DNA of 20,778 nt, taken from NCBI GenBank assembly GCA_011763485.2, contig JAANSK020277491.1:1-20778 (forward strand), written 5' to 3'. The notes under the pieces were generated by a model that worked only from the letters and a program-made list of their open reading frames with translations, did no database searches and had not been told where the DNA came from. Shown here piece by piece: positions 12,185 through 20,778 of this stretch (its first letter is position 1; every line of letters begins with the position of its first letter). Origin of the DNA: Isoetes engelmannii. Its lineage: Eukaryota; Streptophyta; Lycopodiopsida; Isoetales; Isoetaceae. A program made the translations under genes and the position numbers.

Positions 12185-13490
12185 TATTCTCTATTCAGAA
12201 TGGTCCAAATATAACGTAAGATTTTTTACTTATCTTGTCTAGAATCTGGATTCTCTAATCCATGCCCATCCAGATCTTTGACGTTTACTCAAATTTCAGG
12301 ACGATGGAAAAAAACTTACACTAAAAGAGTTTTCATACATGCCTCTATCCCATTTTTAAATTGGTATGAAGGAACGACGGTATTCGAACCATTAATAGCT
12401 GAAACGAGAGATGTAAACGATACAGGATAATGTGAAATGTTTATTCGTAGATATTGAAACAAGTTTTTTGAGCATAGACAGAATGAGGTGTATGAACTTT
12501 GCCATTCGAGAAATGCACCTTGTGAAATGTTATTTAAACTATAAATTGCCAATGTATTAGATCTGATTATAATACGATTTAAAGGCAAAATTAAGTCTCG
12601 AAATAATACAATTTAAAGTTTCGATGAATTTACAGGATCAATCCATGCATGAAAAGATTATGGATATTTTTGTTGCGTGTCTACCTAGGATATAAGAATG
12701 GCTAACATTTTCTTTTTTTATGGCAAATTATATCGTTTCAAACAAATTTTGTCATGTAAAACTAATCTAGCAGCTTATATGAACAGTGTCTACTTTTCAA
12801 TGAGTAGAAAGCATTTCTTGCGATTTAACTATTTTGGTGAAGTTGGTTCTAATGCAGTATATAACAAGGTTTGACATACTCATTTATTTTTTGCTTTCTT
12901 TATAATTATGATCAGGTGTGCGTAATATAAGAGTACAAATATATGGTATGCTCTTCAAAATAGCATGGAGACAAGGTTCTTGGCATTCAGATCTTCATCT
13001 TTGAATTCCTTTTATATTGCTGCCTGAACTTGGTATGCAATTTAATTCAAAAGCACAAGATCTGGATTCCCTCCCTTTTTTTAATGAGATAATTGGCAAA
13101 TTAATTCTTACATGTGTGGAACCAATACCACCAAAATGATTAAGTAGACCATTAAATCATGGGAAAAATCTAAAAATGCCTCTGTAATTTACTATAATTG
13201 TAAAAATGCCCTTATATTTTTTGTAATTGTGAAAATGCCCTTAATTTCATACTGAACCCTAGCACATCAAGGATTGATCAGCATCAACAGGAATGATCCT
13301 GAGAAACTAGAGCGAAGAGTGTTTTCCTGATAAGACATAAAAATCTGCCACCACAGCATAAATTTCAGCATGATGAATCAATGATTGAGATTGGGAATCA
13401 AGGATTGAGATTGGGAGGATCTAGAGAAAGGAAGCCCTTAAATGGATAAGGCGGTTTTAGTAGGATTAACCGTTTTGGTAGGAACAGTCA
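12185..13490. other. Gene-free stretch downstream of QC
   Basis: This holds the presumed 3' untranslated region of QC and intergenic sequence. A threefold imperfect repeat built on AAAAATGCCC and TAATTGT occurs at about 13170-13250, and GATTGAGATTGGGA is doubled at about 13383 and 13403. No supported gene was seen. Confidence 0.45.
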
Positions 13491-13710
13491 AGTTGAAGAT
13501 TACTCTAAGGAAGACATTTGCAACTCAAGAGTATTTTGATCTTATAGTAGATGTAGACACTTTACCCACCAAGCAAAATTCAATAAACAGAGAGAAAGCA
13601 AGTTGAAGATTACTCTAAGGAAGACATTTGCAACTCAAGAGTATTTTGATCTTATAGTAGATGTAGACACTTTACCCACCAAGCAAAATTTAATAAACAG
13701 AGAGAAAGCA
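13491..13710. repeat. 110-bp tandem duplication, nearly identical
   Basis: Two head-to-tail 110-bp copies (13491-13600 and 13601-13710), each beginning AGTTGAAGATTACTCTAAGG, differ at one base as read here. Such identity in non-coding sequence implies a very recent event, or an assembly artefact. A 65-codon ORF at 13603-13800 runs through the second copy, but resembles nothing I recognise. Confidence 0.9.
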
Positions 13711-13940
13711 AGGAAGAACAGAAAAGAAGACACTCCTAATGACTTTTGCATCCAACGAGCATTTGCCTATGGGCTCTGGAAACAAAGAAAGCTTGTATAA
13801 ATAACTAACTAAATCTATCAGGTAGCTTATAAAAATAACAAGAATAACATGAAATAGGCTCCTACAAAAACAAGATGAAGTCGCCTTGGAATAGGCACAA
13901 GTGTGGATCTTCGTCATGATATGCTAGTGAATCGGAGGTC

Positions 13941-14042
13941 AATGTTTTACTATTCCTAGGTTGTGTGTTCAGCCAACCATTGATCTGATCTAATGTTTTA
14001 CTATTCCTAGGTTGCATGTTCAGCCAACCATTGATCTGATCT
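13941..14042. repeat. 51-bp tandem duplication
   Basis: Two adjacent 51-bp copies begin AATGTTTTACTATTCCTAGG and end TGATCTGATCT. They differ at only two adjacent positions (GTGT versus GCAT). Confidence 0.88.
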
Positions 14043-15827
14043 AGAATACGGTGCAGTCATAACATTATTGAGTTTAAGGGCTAAGATGATGTTTACATGT
14101 AGAAAGATACAATGTTGTTGTCTTAGCACATCTTTCTCACTTTGTACATAAGATCACATTGGCAATTTAAACGTGCTTGACAACTTCCTATTACAACGCC
14201 ACTACCCAACAAGAAATCTAAGGTACCCTTCAAGGAGATGGTGATAAACAACTGAATAACAAACAAAATGAACAAATCCCCATCTACAACATAGTTTTAA
14301 GGGCAACCCATAGTGCGTTAGCACTTTATTTTTTTAGTGCAAGGTATGTAGATCCTATTAATTAATACAAGAAATTTATCGCGGCGGCCAATGCCGCCCC
14401 GAACATTTCGCTTCCCCGATTCCCTTGTATTTTGAACGTCTTGCGTTATGGTGCCAAGGTCAGTAGCTTCAAGTGATCTATCTCGGCTTTGAGGTGATCT
14501 ATTTGTGTGGAGTGGAGGAAACATCATATCATGCCTAGTGTTGGTGGAAACCATACTATCATGTCATTGGACCCACTGTCATCATACTGTGTTTCTGAAA
14601 TGGATCTAAAAAGGTTGCAAATTTGAATAAATTTAACAAAGCTATGGAAAGGGCTTTAATATATTTGTTAATGTAATGTGCTATGTGTTGTTAATACGTA
14701 ACAAAATTAGAAAATCTTCAATTTTGAATGGGATGAATTGTCTAGGGTCTAGATCCGAGAAACCAACTCGAGTTGTGAAAGAGGATACAAAAGCATGTTG
14801 TGGCTAAAGTAGGTGCCTTGTACGCTCCCCTCTCGCCATGTAAATCTTGTTAGACAATGCCTACGTACACGAGGAACATACCACTTTCTAGCAAGGTGAT
14901 ATCGTACCCTCTTTGCTCATACGGTGATACTTTTGTTTCTACATATATTTTTGCTAAATTTACCAATGGTGACATGCTAGCTTACGTGGCATTGAGTGGC
15001 CAATCTCAAAAATTTTATGTGCGCGCGCTATTCACAAGCATATTCTAGAAAACCTGCTTTGCCATTAAATTTATAACTACAAGAAAATTTCTCTTCATAG
15101 ACTCAATTATAGAAGAGAATTTATGCGCAATCCAATTTAGTATCAATTTCTGCAAAGTTTAACCTAGTGTCTGTTCAAAAGAAGATGGCTATGAATAGAA
15201 GAAATTTTTGTACTCCAATATATGCTATTTTGATTAGGTGTAACCGTGCTTGGTAGATACATAATCATCCCACTCTAAGAAATAATATCCCGTGCACTCA
15301 TTACCCTTGGGCTTCTGCAAATTGAATCCATTTATTGTAGATGCATTACCACTAGGTTTCTGCAAATTAAATTCATTAATGCAAAACAACAACTATCCAA
15401 AAAGTCATGCATAAGAAAAGCATGCACCTAAAAGAAAGGAAAGAACTACTAGCTTGCTTCTATATATCCTGTCTACACTTTATTTTCCAACAATCCAAAG
15501 CAATAAGGATCTTATTTAAATTTAGAATTCCAAAGAGTATTTGTGAGCGGAACCCTTTGACCAATTGTTTAGAATACACATTGTGACGCTTCACAATCTG
15601 TGTTAAAAGTAAGGACCCAAAGAAATAAAAATTTTAGATGATACATCCAACCCTTCAAAACATAATTAATTGCCAATATTTTGTGGGAAAATGGTAGCAC
15701 TGAAGTTGCTGACATGAGGAGTATCTAAATGAAGTTGGTCGTTCTAATGCTCTTTCCACCACTATCACATGCCTTGAAAGTAAAATCATTAATTAAGATG
15801 GTGATTCTAAAATGACACCTTAGATAC
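14043..15827. other. Gene-poor stretch
   Basis: No supported gene was seen. A GC-rich island at about 14378-14420 contains GCGGCGGCCAATGCCGCC, and AGTGCGTTAGCACT at about 14311 is a small palindrome. A direct repeat with TTTCTGCAAATT occurs at about 15310-15400 (period about 45-46 bp). The short ORFs at 14318-14554 (minus) and 14857-15048 (plus) show no family resemblance. Confidence 0.4.
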
Positions 15828-15983
15828 ACAATAATAATAAGGGGGGAGGCTATTACTCACAATTATGACACTATCTTCAATACTATAAGTTTCTTCTATA
15901 AATTCATCTACCATGGCACCAAAAAAAAAAGGGAAAAACATGGGCCACATCATGTTTGTAATAGCCTTCCCTTATTATTATGT
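15828..15983. mobile_element. MITE-like element with about 28-bp inverted ends
   Basis: ACAATAATAATAAGG followed by GGAGGCTATTAC at 15828-15857 is matched in reverse complement by GTAATAGCC, CTTATTATTATGT at 15954-15983, with small gaps. The 156-bp element has no coding capacity. It is followed at once by another palindrome, TAATGGCC-TCCCCT-GGGCCATTA (about 15988-16010). No target-site duplication was resolved. Confidence 0.6.
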
Positions 15984-16030
15984 GGGGTAATGGCCTCCCC
16001 TGGGCCATTATCCCTCCCATAATACCTTCC

Positions 16031-16201
16031 CGTAGAAATCACTTACATTACATTTTGAATCCAATTGTGTGTTGACATGTGGCAGTGATTCTTTTAAGGA
16101 ATGTAAAGTAGATTTCACGTTCAATTTTCTAGACATTTACGCAATATTCCACACATTTACCCAACATTCCCCCGCAGAATGTAATGTAAGTGGTTTTCAC
16201 G
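16031..16201. mobile_element. MITE-like element with 27-bp inverted ends
   Basis: The 27 bases at 16031-16057 (core CACTTACATTACATT) match the reverse complement of 16175-16201 with four mismatches. The 171-bp element is non-coding. No target-site duplication was resolved. Confidence 0.65.
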
Positions 16202-16208
16202 TAACAAA

Positions 16209-16306
16209 AATGTCACTTTAGGTGACATTCTCATGTGTCAGCAACGCCTCCACGCCTTAGCGTGTCAGCATTGCTTCCACATGAGAATGTCATCTAAAAT
16301 GACATT
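16209..16306. repeat. Foldback element, 29-bp arms
   Basis: Arms 16209-16237 and 16278-16306 (core GACATTCTCATGTG) are inverted copies with two mismatches over 29 bases. The complementarity continues weakly inward to a small central palindrome, CACGC-CTTA-GCGTG (16251-16264). It lies 7 bp after the 16031-16201 element. Confidence 0.7.
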
Positions 16307-16670
16307 CTTGTATACATAAGGTTCGCAACTGAGTTTTCAGGTCTAATAGTTTTTAAGCCAAATAGAAAAAAAACCCCCACTTTATTGTTCAGTGGTCCCT
16401 TTTTTGGCCATCCGAGTTGCCCTTTTTGTTTGCTGTAAAAAAAAATAATTCGCATATTTTTAGGGCACGTTACCCTATTCAGCGATGGCTTCTATGAGCT
16501 AGAAGTGCAGGGCTACCATATCGTCTCCCTCTTTGGCAATGGCTCCTGAGCCAAAACTCCAGCCCTTTTACCTCAGATGGATGTCAGTGCGGATGCAATC
16601 GCAGGGTGGCCAAGATTTGCAGGGTAGGGATTTCGATTCTTGCATGAGAAAAAGTATTGCTCTTCAAGCA

Positions 16671-16808
16671 GAAGCTAGGGGTATAGTGCTTTATACAAAC
16701 CCCTCCCCCCCCCCGCATGGCTGATATCTGGCCCTTGATGCTTGGATTGGAGGGCTGCGATTGTGCCACGTCAGGGGGGGCTGTATAAAGCACTTCTCCC
16801 GAAGCTAG
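16671..16808. mobile_element. 122-bp MITE with 8-bp target-site duplication
   Basis: The element at 16679-16800 has ends GGGTATAGTGCTTTATACA and, in reverse complement, GGGAGAAGTGCTTTATACA (19-bp TIR, 15 identical). It is bracketed by a perfect direct repeat, GAAGCTAG, at 16671-16678 and 16801-16808. An 8-bp duplication is the hallmark of hAT-superfamily insertion, so this is probably a hAT-derived MITE. A run of C beside the left end and a run of G beside the right end extend the pairing. The duplication is perfect but the TIRs have diverged. Confidence 0.85.
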
Positions 16809-17028
16809 AGCATTCCAAGGCCTGCCATGAATCATTTGGGATTTTCCCATCCAAACTAAAGATCACAGCAAAATTCAAAGCAAGCTTATGACGTTTTGTA
16901 TCAGAGATCTAACTTCTAAATTTAAAAGCAATTCCACATTATTACAATGGCAAGCAACGAAAGCTTAGAAAAAAGGTCAATATTCTATTATAGATTTGGC
17001 CCCGGCAATTTATATGCGCTAAGATAAC

Positions 17029-17096
17029 TACTGGTTTGAATTTCTGAATATTTCAAAAATAATTTTGAAGATAAGTACTGGTTTGAATTTCTGAAT
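17029..17096. repeat. Short direct repeat, 47-bp period
   Basis: TACTGGTTTGAATTTCTGAA occurs at 17029 and again at 17076. No gene was recognised in 16809-17448. Confidence 0.6.
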
Positions 17097-17448
17097 TTCA
17101 GCCTTATATTCAAAAAAAAAAATCTCTTCAAATCTGTCCAGATTGAGACCCATGCTTTACAATGAGTGAAATTAGCTTCTGCACTGCCAAAACTGGATAT
17201 TATATACTATCCTTCTTTCCATTTCCAAAGGTATACAACCCTAAACAATCCAGCCTTCCATACATGACTGGTGCAACAATGGTAATGGAGCTTGTGGAGC
17301 TTGCAGATCCAGAGCACGGGATTGCATCCAAAGCAAGAAATGGAAGCAATCTTGTAAACGTGACACTTACAAGTTCATCCTCAGCACATAAATCTTAGCT
17401 TAATTTTATATTTTATATTTTTGTAAACGTGGCGTGCTCAGGCTTTTT

Positions 17449-17647
17449 CTTGGGATATTAAACGAAAACAAAAAAGAAAACAGAAAAGAAGACTGCCTTA
17501 TATATGTATACAGGAATGCCCCTCTGCCTTGAATTTCGGCGAGAAGGCAGAGGGGCGAAGGCAGAGGGGCATTCCTGTATACATATATATAAGGCAGTCT
17601 TCTTTTCTGTTTTCTTTTCTGTTTGCGGTTAATATTTTTGTCCCAAG
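17449..17647. repeat. Long near-perfect hairpin (inverted repeat)
   Basis: The left arm at 17449-17530 and right arm at 17558-17647 are reverse complements around a 27-base loop. The inner 55 or so base pairs match except for one TA dinucleotide indel; the outer part has scattered mismatches and a gap. The stem includes GACTGCCTTATATA and CAGGAATGCCCCTCTGCC. The loop contains an extra tandem copy of AAGGCAGAGGGGC (17544 and 17558). If transcribed it would form a long double-stranded hairpin, as young plant MIRNA-like or siRNA-generating loci do. Equally it may be a recent foldback MITE. ORFs on both strands here are by-products of the palindrome. Confidence 0.85.
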
Positions 17648-17655
17648 ACTTTCTT

Positions 17656-17883
17656 ATAACGTGAAAATAGGGTGCAGCCGATTCCGTCGGGTGAAAACGG
17701 ACATTCTGTTCGGTGAAACTGCAATTCTGTCGAGTAAAAGACCAGCATGTCAGGTGAAAATGAGAGAACACAAAAGTAAATTTTAAAACACCGTGGGCAG
17801 CATTCTTTAAAAGCATTAGCGCCGCGTGTCAGGGCATGACTGACGAATGTGACAGAATCGAGTGCACCCTATTTTTACGTTAT
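17656..17883. mobile_element. 228-bp MITE with 33-bp TIRs and internal 21-bp repeats
   Basis: The inverted ends at 17656-17688 and 17851-17883 (core AAAATAGGGTGCA) match at 29 of 33 positions. The left half contains about four degenerate tandem copies of a 21-22-bp unit like ATTCTGTCGGGTGAAAA, starting at 17681, 17703, 17724 and 17745; the first overlaps the TIR. The element starts 8 bp after the preceding hairpin. No clear target-site duplication flanks it. Confidence 0.7.
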
Positions 17884-18304
17884 GCTAAGGGCCAGATTCG
17901 ACTACAGCAGTTCTTGGAGTGGTAATTTGCATTGACGAATCTGGAAGAGCCATCTTGAAATACGCCGAATGACTTCAGATTCCATTAGCAGCAAGTAAGA
18001 GTGGCAGTTTAGAATTGGGATTAGGCTCGGTTTAGTATATAATTGCCAAAAGCCATGTTTTAAATGATGGCAGATGAGGGTTGGGAGTTGGAAGTTCCAG
18101 CTTTAAAATGCAAATTTCAGATCGCTGCCCCTATCAATCCAATCCATCATCAACAGGTATACTTAAACGCTAGGCTAGAAAGGGTAAAGGGAAGGTAGGT
18201 TTCAATTTGTCTGCTGGCACAATAGATGAGTTGCTGGATGTTGGTGAAAAGGGGAAGGGCTTTGCGAAATGTAGGAAGGATGGGAATGTTGTAGATATAC
18301 AGGA

Positions 18305-19031
18305 ATGGATATCCCTGAGTCTTTCTTTAACCGTCTTGTTGCATTTTGCAAGACAGAGACAATTTCTGGTGCTGTGGCATTGGAGAGAGGTTCAGAGCTA
18401 GACCATCTCCATTGCCAAGCGGTGTTTAGAACATGTATTAAAATGCCAAGGCAGGTGAACACTGCAATCAAAAGGTTTTTTGATTGGGGTGTTCAGAAGC
18501 CTGCGGGTGTGCTCTTGATATGCAAGGCCTTGAAGAACACGAAGCTGCATTGCTTCGAGGGAATCGTAGGCTACTGTCTAAAAGATTACGGTCAAAAATT
18601 TTGTTGTCTTGGACAACAAGGTCCTTCACAGAGCTGCACACTTTGTCAGTTACCACGGTAGGAAGCAGGTGACAGCCAGTCTAGTGTACACTTTCTGTCG
18701 TATGCTGCGCACATGTAAATTTGTTTTGTCTACCCAGTGGATATTGCCTACCAATACGACATTCATATCTGAGCATATGGTCAAGGCTGCTTGGTGTATA
18801 ACCTTGAATCCGCAATGGGCTATGCCAAGTGATGTCAGGTGTGTCTTGTTTGGGATTCCTGCTGGTATGGTGCCTGTAGAGAGGGTTGGGAAGGGAAGGA
18901 TTCGCTACCGGGACGATATAGCCTCTGAAGGAGATGATGATGCACACTTTGTGGATCTGGAGGAGGCGGAATACAGGCCAGAAGCGCATGGAGAGGGGAG
19001 CAGCAGATTACATCCCGTTGAACTTTCTTGA
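18305..19031 (+). pseudogene. HUH-endonuclease (Rep-type) transposon protein, broken
   Basis: HUH/Rep proteins nick single-stranded DNA through a tyrosine and start rolling-circle replication or transposition. After ESFFNRLVAFCK, the block GAVALERGSELDHLHCQAVF contains the metal-binding H-L-H (18404-18412) with the usual glutamine shortly after. About 50 residues later, GIVGYCLKDYG contains a Y-x-x-K motif (tyrosine at 18572) in the expected position and order. A C-terminal part follows, with LRTCKFVLSTQWILP and an acidic segment (EGDDDAHFVDLEEAEYR), ending at 19031. I recall similar multicopy uncharacterised proteins from mosses, lycophytes and ferns. The layout without an attached helicase resembles replitron Reps more than Helitrons. 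The coding region is split over at least two frames, so it looks like a fossil. A further open stretch just upstream (from about 18207) may be its N-terminal part. An ancient CRESS-type Rep capture is the alternative. Confidence 0.65.
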
Positions 19032-19351
19032 TTACACAATGGTAGTGGGGTGATGTAAACTTTTTTGTCTTTTCTTCTTTGCTGCATGTAGTTTTATTTC
19101 CTGTTATTTACTTGTTGTATTCTGTTCATCACCATTGAATATGAAATGCAGTTTTCTCTTGTATATCTGTTGTTTGTTTCGTGAGTTCTGCTGTACACTT
19201 GTGTATCATGTGCTTTTAAGTTGCAGGAACACTACAAGAGAATGATTGTTAGACATTAGAATAAGCATCAGATTGCCTTCATAAAACAGAGTACTGCACG
19301 TGTGCTGTGATCTGATGATTAATTAGATATATATTTTCTGATGCATAGGTG

Positions 19352-19677
19352 TCAGACTAAGCATCAGAACAATTGTCGACTTAAGCATCAGGTAATCATC
19401 AGAACAATCATCACATGTCACGTCAGAAAAATTGTCAGTTGAATCATTAGATTAGTTATCAGGGTAAGCATCAGATGGATAATCAGATTAATCGTCAGAT
19501 TATGCATCAGGTAAAACATCAGATGGATATTCAGATTATTCGGCAGACTAAGCATCAAGAAAAACATCAGATGGGTAGTTAGATTAGTTGACAAAATAAG
19601 CATCAGGAGAATCGTCAGATTAGTTATCAGAATAAGCATCAGGTAGAGTGTCAGATGGGTGGTCAGGATAGTAGTCA
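19352..19677. repeat. 12-bp-period minisatellite (about 27 copies)
   Basis: The stretch can be laid out as about 27 consecutive 12-mers beginning TCAG (variants TCAGATTAATCG, TCAGATGGATAA, TCAGATTAGTTA, TCAGGTAAAACA). A 48-bp higher-order order is visible from 19470 to 19613 (TCAGATGG, TCAGATTA, then GCA-ending and TCAGG- or TCAAG-type units). The register is kept almost throughout, with one 11-bp unit. Since 12 is a multiple of three, the minus strand carries an uninterrupted low-complexity 86-codon frame, which I regard as a by-product. Confidence 0.88.
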
Positions 19678-20030
19678 CTATGTTAATATATCAATCAAAT
19701 GAGGAATTAGATTTGTTGCGAAGGTATTGCAATGAAGCGGATCAAATAAAAGTAATATAATGCAAATTTAAAACCAGTACAACATTAATCTCAAAACTAC
19801 AAAAACACTTTATTATTGCAAAAAGATTCTCATTACATATAAAGGTAAAAGAGTACATTTGTAACCTTAGATGCCCTTTTAAAGAAATTTATACTGTGCG
19901 ATATTTCTTGTTGCATCCATACAATTAGTCCTTGCTCTTGCACTTTTTGCTTTTTTTCCTTAAAATGGATACATTGTCACTTCTTTTTTATGGCTTTCCC
20001 CGCAATCTTCTTCTTCATAATCCCCTTCTT

Positions 20031-20074
20031 TCCATACTTTCTAAGTTGCAGTTCCATACTTTCTAAGTTGCAAT
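20031..20074. repeat. 22-bp tandem duplication
   Basis: TCCATACTTTCTAAGTTGCA occurs at 20031 and 20053. On the minus strand it falls at the 3' end of the small ORF 20041-20304. Beyond it, in another frame, a lysine-rich stretch stays open, so the duplication may have shortened that ORF. Confidence 0.85.
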
Positions 20075-20304
20075 GTCCAAGAAAGCTCCCTTTCCTCCAT
20101 GTTCTTAAAGGTAAGACTCATTTGTAAAGGGTTGTTGTGTTCATCATAGCCTCCCGTCATTTGTTTTCTACATTTGTTTGCTGCAGTAGCAATAGAGAAG
20201 ATCAGCAGCAGTGCCGTAAACATAACAATATATAGAAAGCAAAGCCTAGAAACTCTATTTAGCCTTTGATCCCCTATAGGTAAACCTGTAGGAGACAAAC
20301 TCAA
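20041..20304 (-). CDS. Hypothetical small protein with one membrane segment
   Basis: An 87-codon frame starts with ATG at 20304. Residues about 21-42 (LCFLYIVMFTALLLIFSIAT) form a single hydrophobic segment. A polar tail with GGYDEHNNP and EERELSWTLQLRKYG follows. I do not recognise the family, and no splice partners, promoter or neighbouring gene supports it. The frame ends within a 22-bp tandem duplication, and a lysine-rich frame lies just beyond. It could be a real small gene, a remnant exon, or chance. Confidence 0.18.
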   Translation of the reverse strand: MSLSPTGLPIGDQRLNRVSRLCFLYIVMFTALLLIFSIATAANKCRKQMTGGYDEHNNPLQMSLTFKNMEERELSWTLQLRKYGTAT

Positions 20305-20778
20305 AGTTCCCTACCTGAACAGCTGGTTCTATACCACTTCACAACCGAAAAAGATGTACGAATGCTTGTTGGTAAACTAAGATCCAAAAATCCATCTACA
20401 ACATCGAGCCTTATTTTGGTTCTTGAATGCCTCTATAAATTGACCGGATAACTTTGTCAAGAATTGGCATTCATGACTGCTATTCCTGCATTTAGAGTCA
20501 GCCTAAAGAATGGACGTGATGAAACAGATATTCAACTTGTGTTATAACGATAAAAGTGTCTTCTCATTTACCAGCGGCAGTGAATTCTTGCTCTCTTAGG
20601 AGGAAAGCATCAAGAAACAAGTATATAGAGGGGAAAAATATTTAGAAATGTGCCAGCAGAGAGAGGCAAACAAAGATGCTTTTACCTCCACTTATGCTTT
20701 CAAGTCGCATTTAGTAAAAGTGGGACACATCCGAGTCCCATTTTTTCCGTGCACTCTGTTAAAATGACCAAAAAGGAT
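20305..20778. other. No feature seen
   Basis: AT-rich sequence to the right edge of the window; no exon, repeat or element could be supported. Confidence 0.4.

Noticed and set aside
12360-12400. tRNA T-loop-like GGTTCGAAT on the minus strand
   Set aside because: The arms around it do not pair as a T-stem, and no cloverleaf could be built from the flanks.
14378-14460. GC-rich patch as an organelle DNA insertion
   Set aside because: I could match it to no plastid or mitochondrial gene by eye; a BLAST search against organelle genomes would decide.
17406-17816. 136-codon minus and 85-codon plus ORFs
   Set aside because: Both cross the hairpin and share the same palindromic peptide, so they follow from the inverted repeat and are not genes.
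19352-19677. CRISPR-like array
   Set aside because: Units are 12 bp and contiguous, with no spacers, and the context is a plant nuclear genome.
19418-19678. Minus-strand ORF of leucine, isoleucine and threonine repeats
   Set aside because: The 12-bp period keeps any frame open; the low-complexity peptide has no start context or family.
1-20778. LTR retrotransposon or endogenous virus copies
   Set aside because: No paired long terminal repeats and no recognisable gag, protease, reverse transcriptase or integrase motifs were seen.

Overview
This is an AT-rich, repeat-laden window from a land plant nuclear genome. Spliced genes with GT-AG introns, a plant-type glutaminyl cyclase, a plant purple acid phosphatase, a PPR (pentatricopeptide repeat) relic and many short inverted-repeat elements all point that way. 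The look of the PPR and HUH-protein relics suggests a seed-free vascular plant, perhaps a fern. That lineage call is an impression from family resemblance, not a measurement.

Layout. 1-750: short tandem repeats. 1454-2537: exons of a broken, truncated purple acid phosphatase gene. 2780-3615: a decayed PPR-protein relic lying where the rest of the phosphatase should be. 3616-7561: no gene seen, one 540-bp element with 17-bp terminal inverted repeats and a 42-bp tandem duplication. 7562-12184: a glutaminyl-peptide cyclotransferase (QC) gene that I resolve into 11 exons, 948 coding bases and 315 residues. All junctions keep frame. Nine of its ten introns are GT-AG; intron 8 has no AG and seems to end in TG. 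12185-15827: gene-poor, with a 110-bp and a 51-bp tandem duplication. 15828-17883: a cluster of small palindromic or MITE-like elements, one with a clear 8-bp target-site duplication, plus a hairpin-forming inverted repeat with nearly perfect arms. 18305-19031: a broken gene for an HUH-endonuclease (Rep-type) protein with H-L-H and Y-x-x-K motifs. 19352-19677: a 12-bp-period minisatellite. 20041-20304 (minus): a small doubtful ORF with one membrane segment.

The only gene here that looks potentially functional is QC, a housekeeping enzyme of the secretory pathway that closes N-terminal glutamine into pyroglutamate. The most unusual content is in the last 3.3 kb: an HUH/Rep-like protein flanked by a long hairpin upstream and a short-period repeat array downstream. 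It may be the remains of a replitron-like or otherwise uncharacterised rolling-circle transposon, but I could not define its ends.
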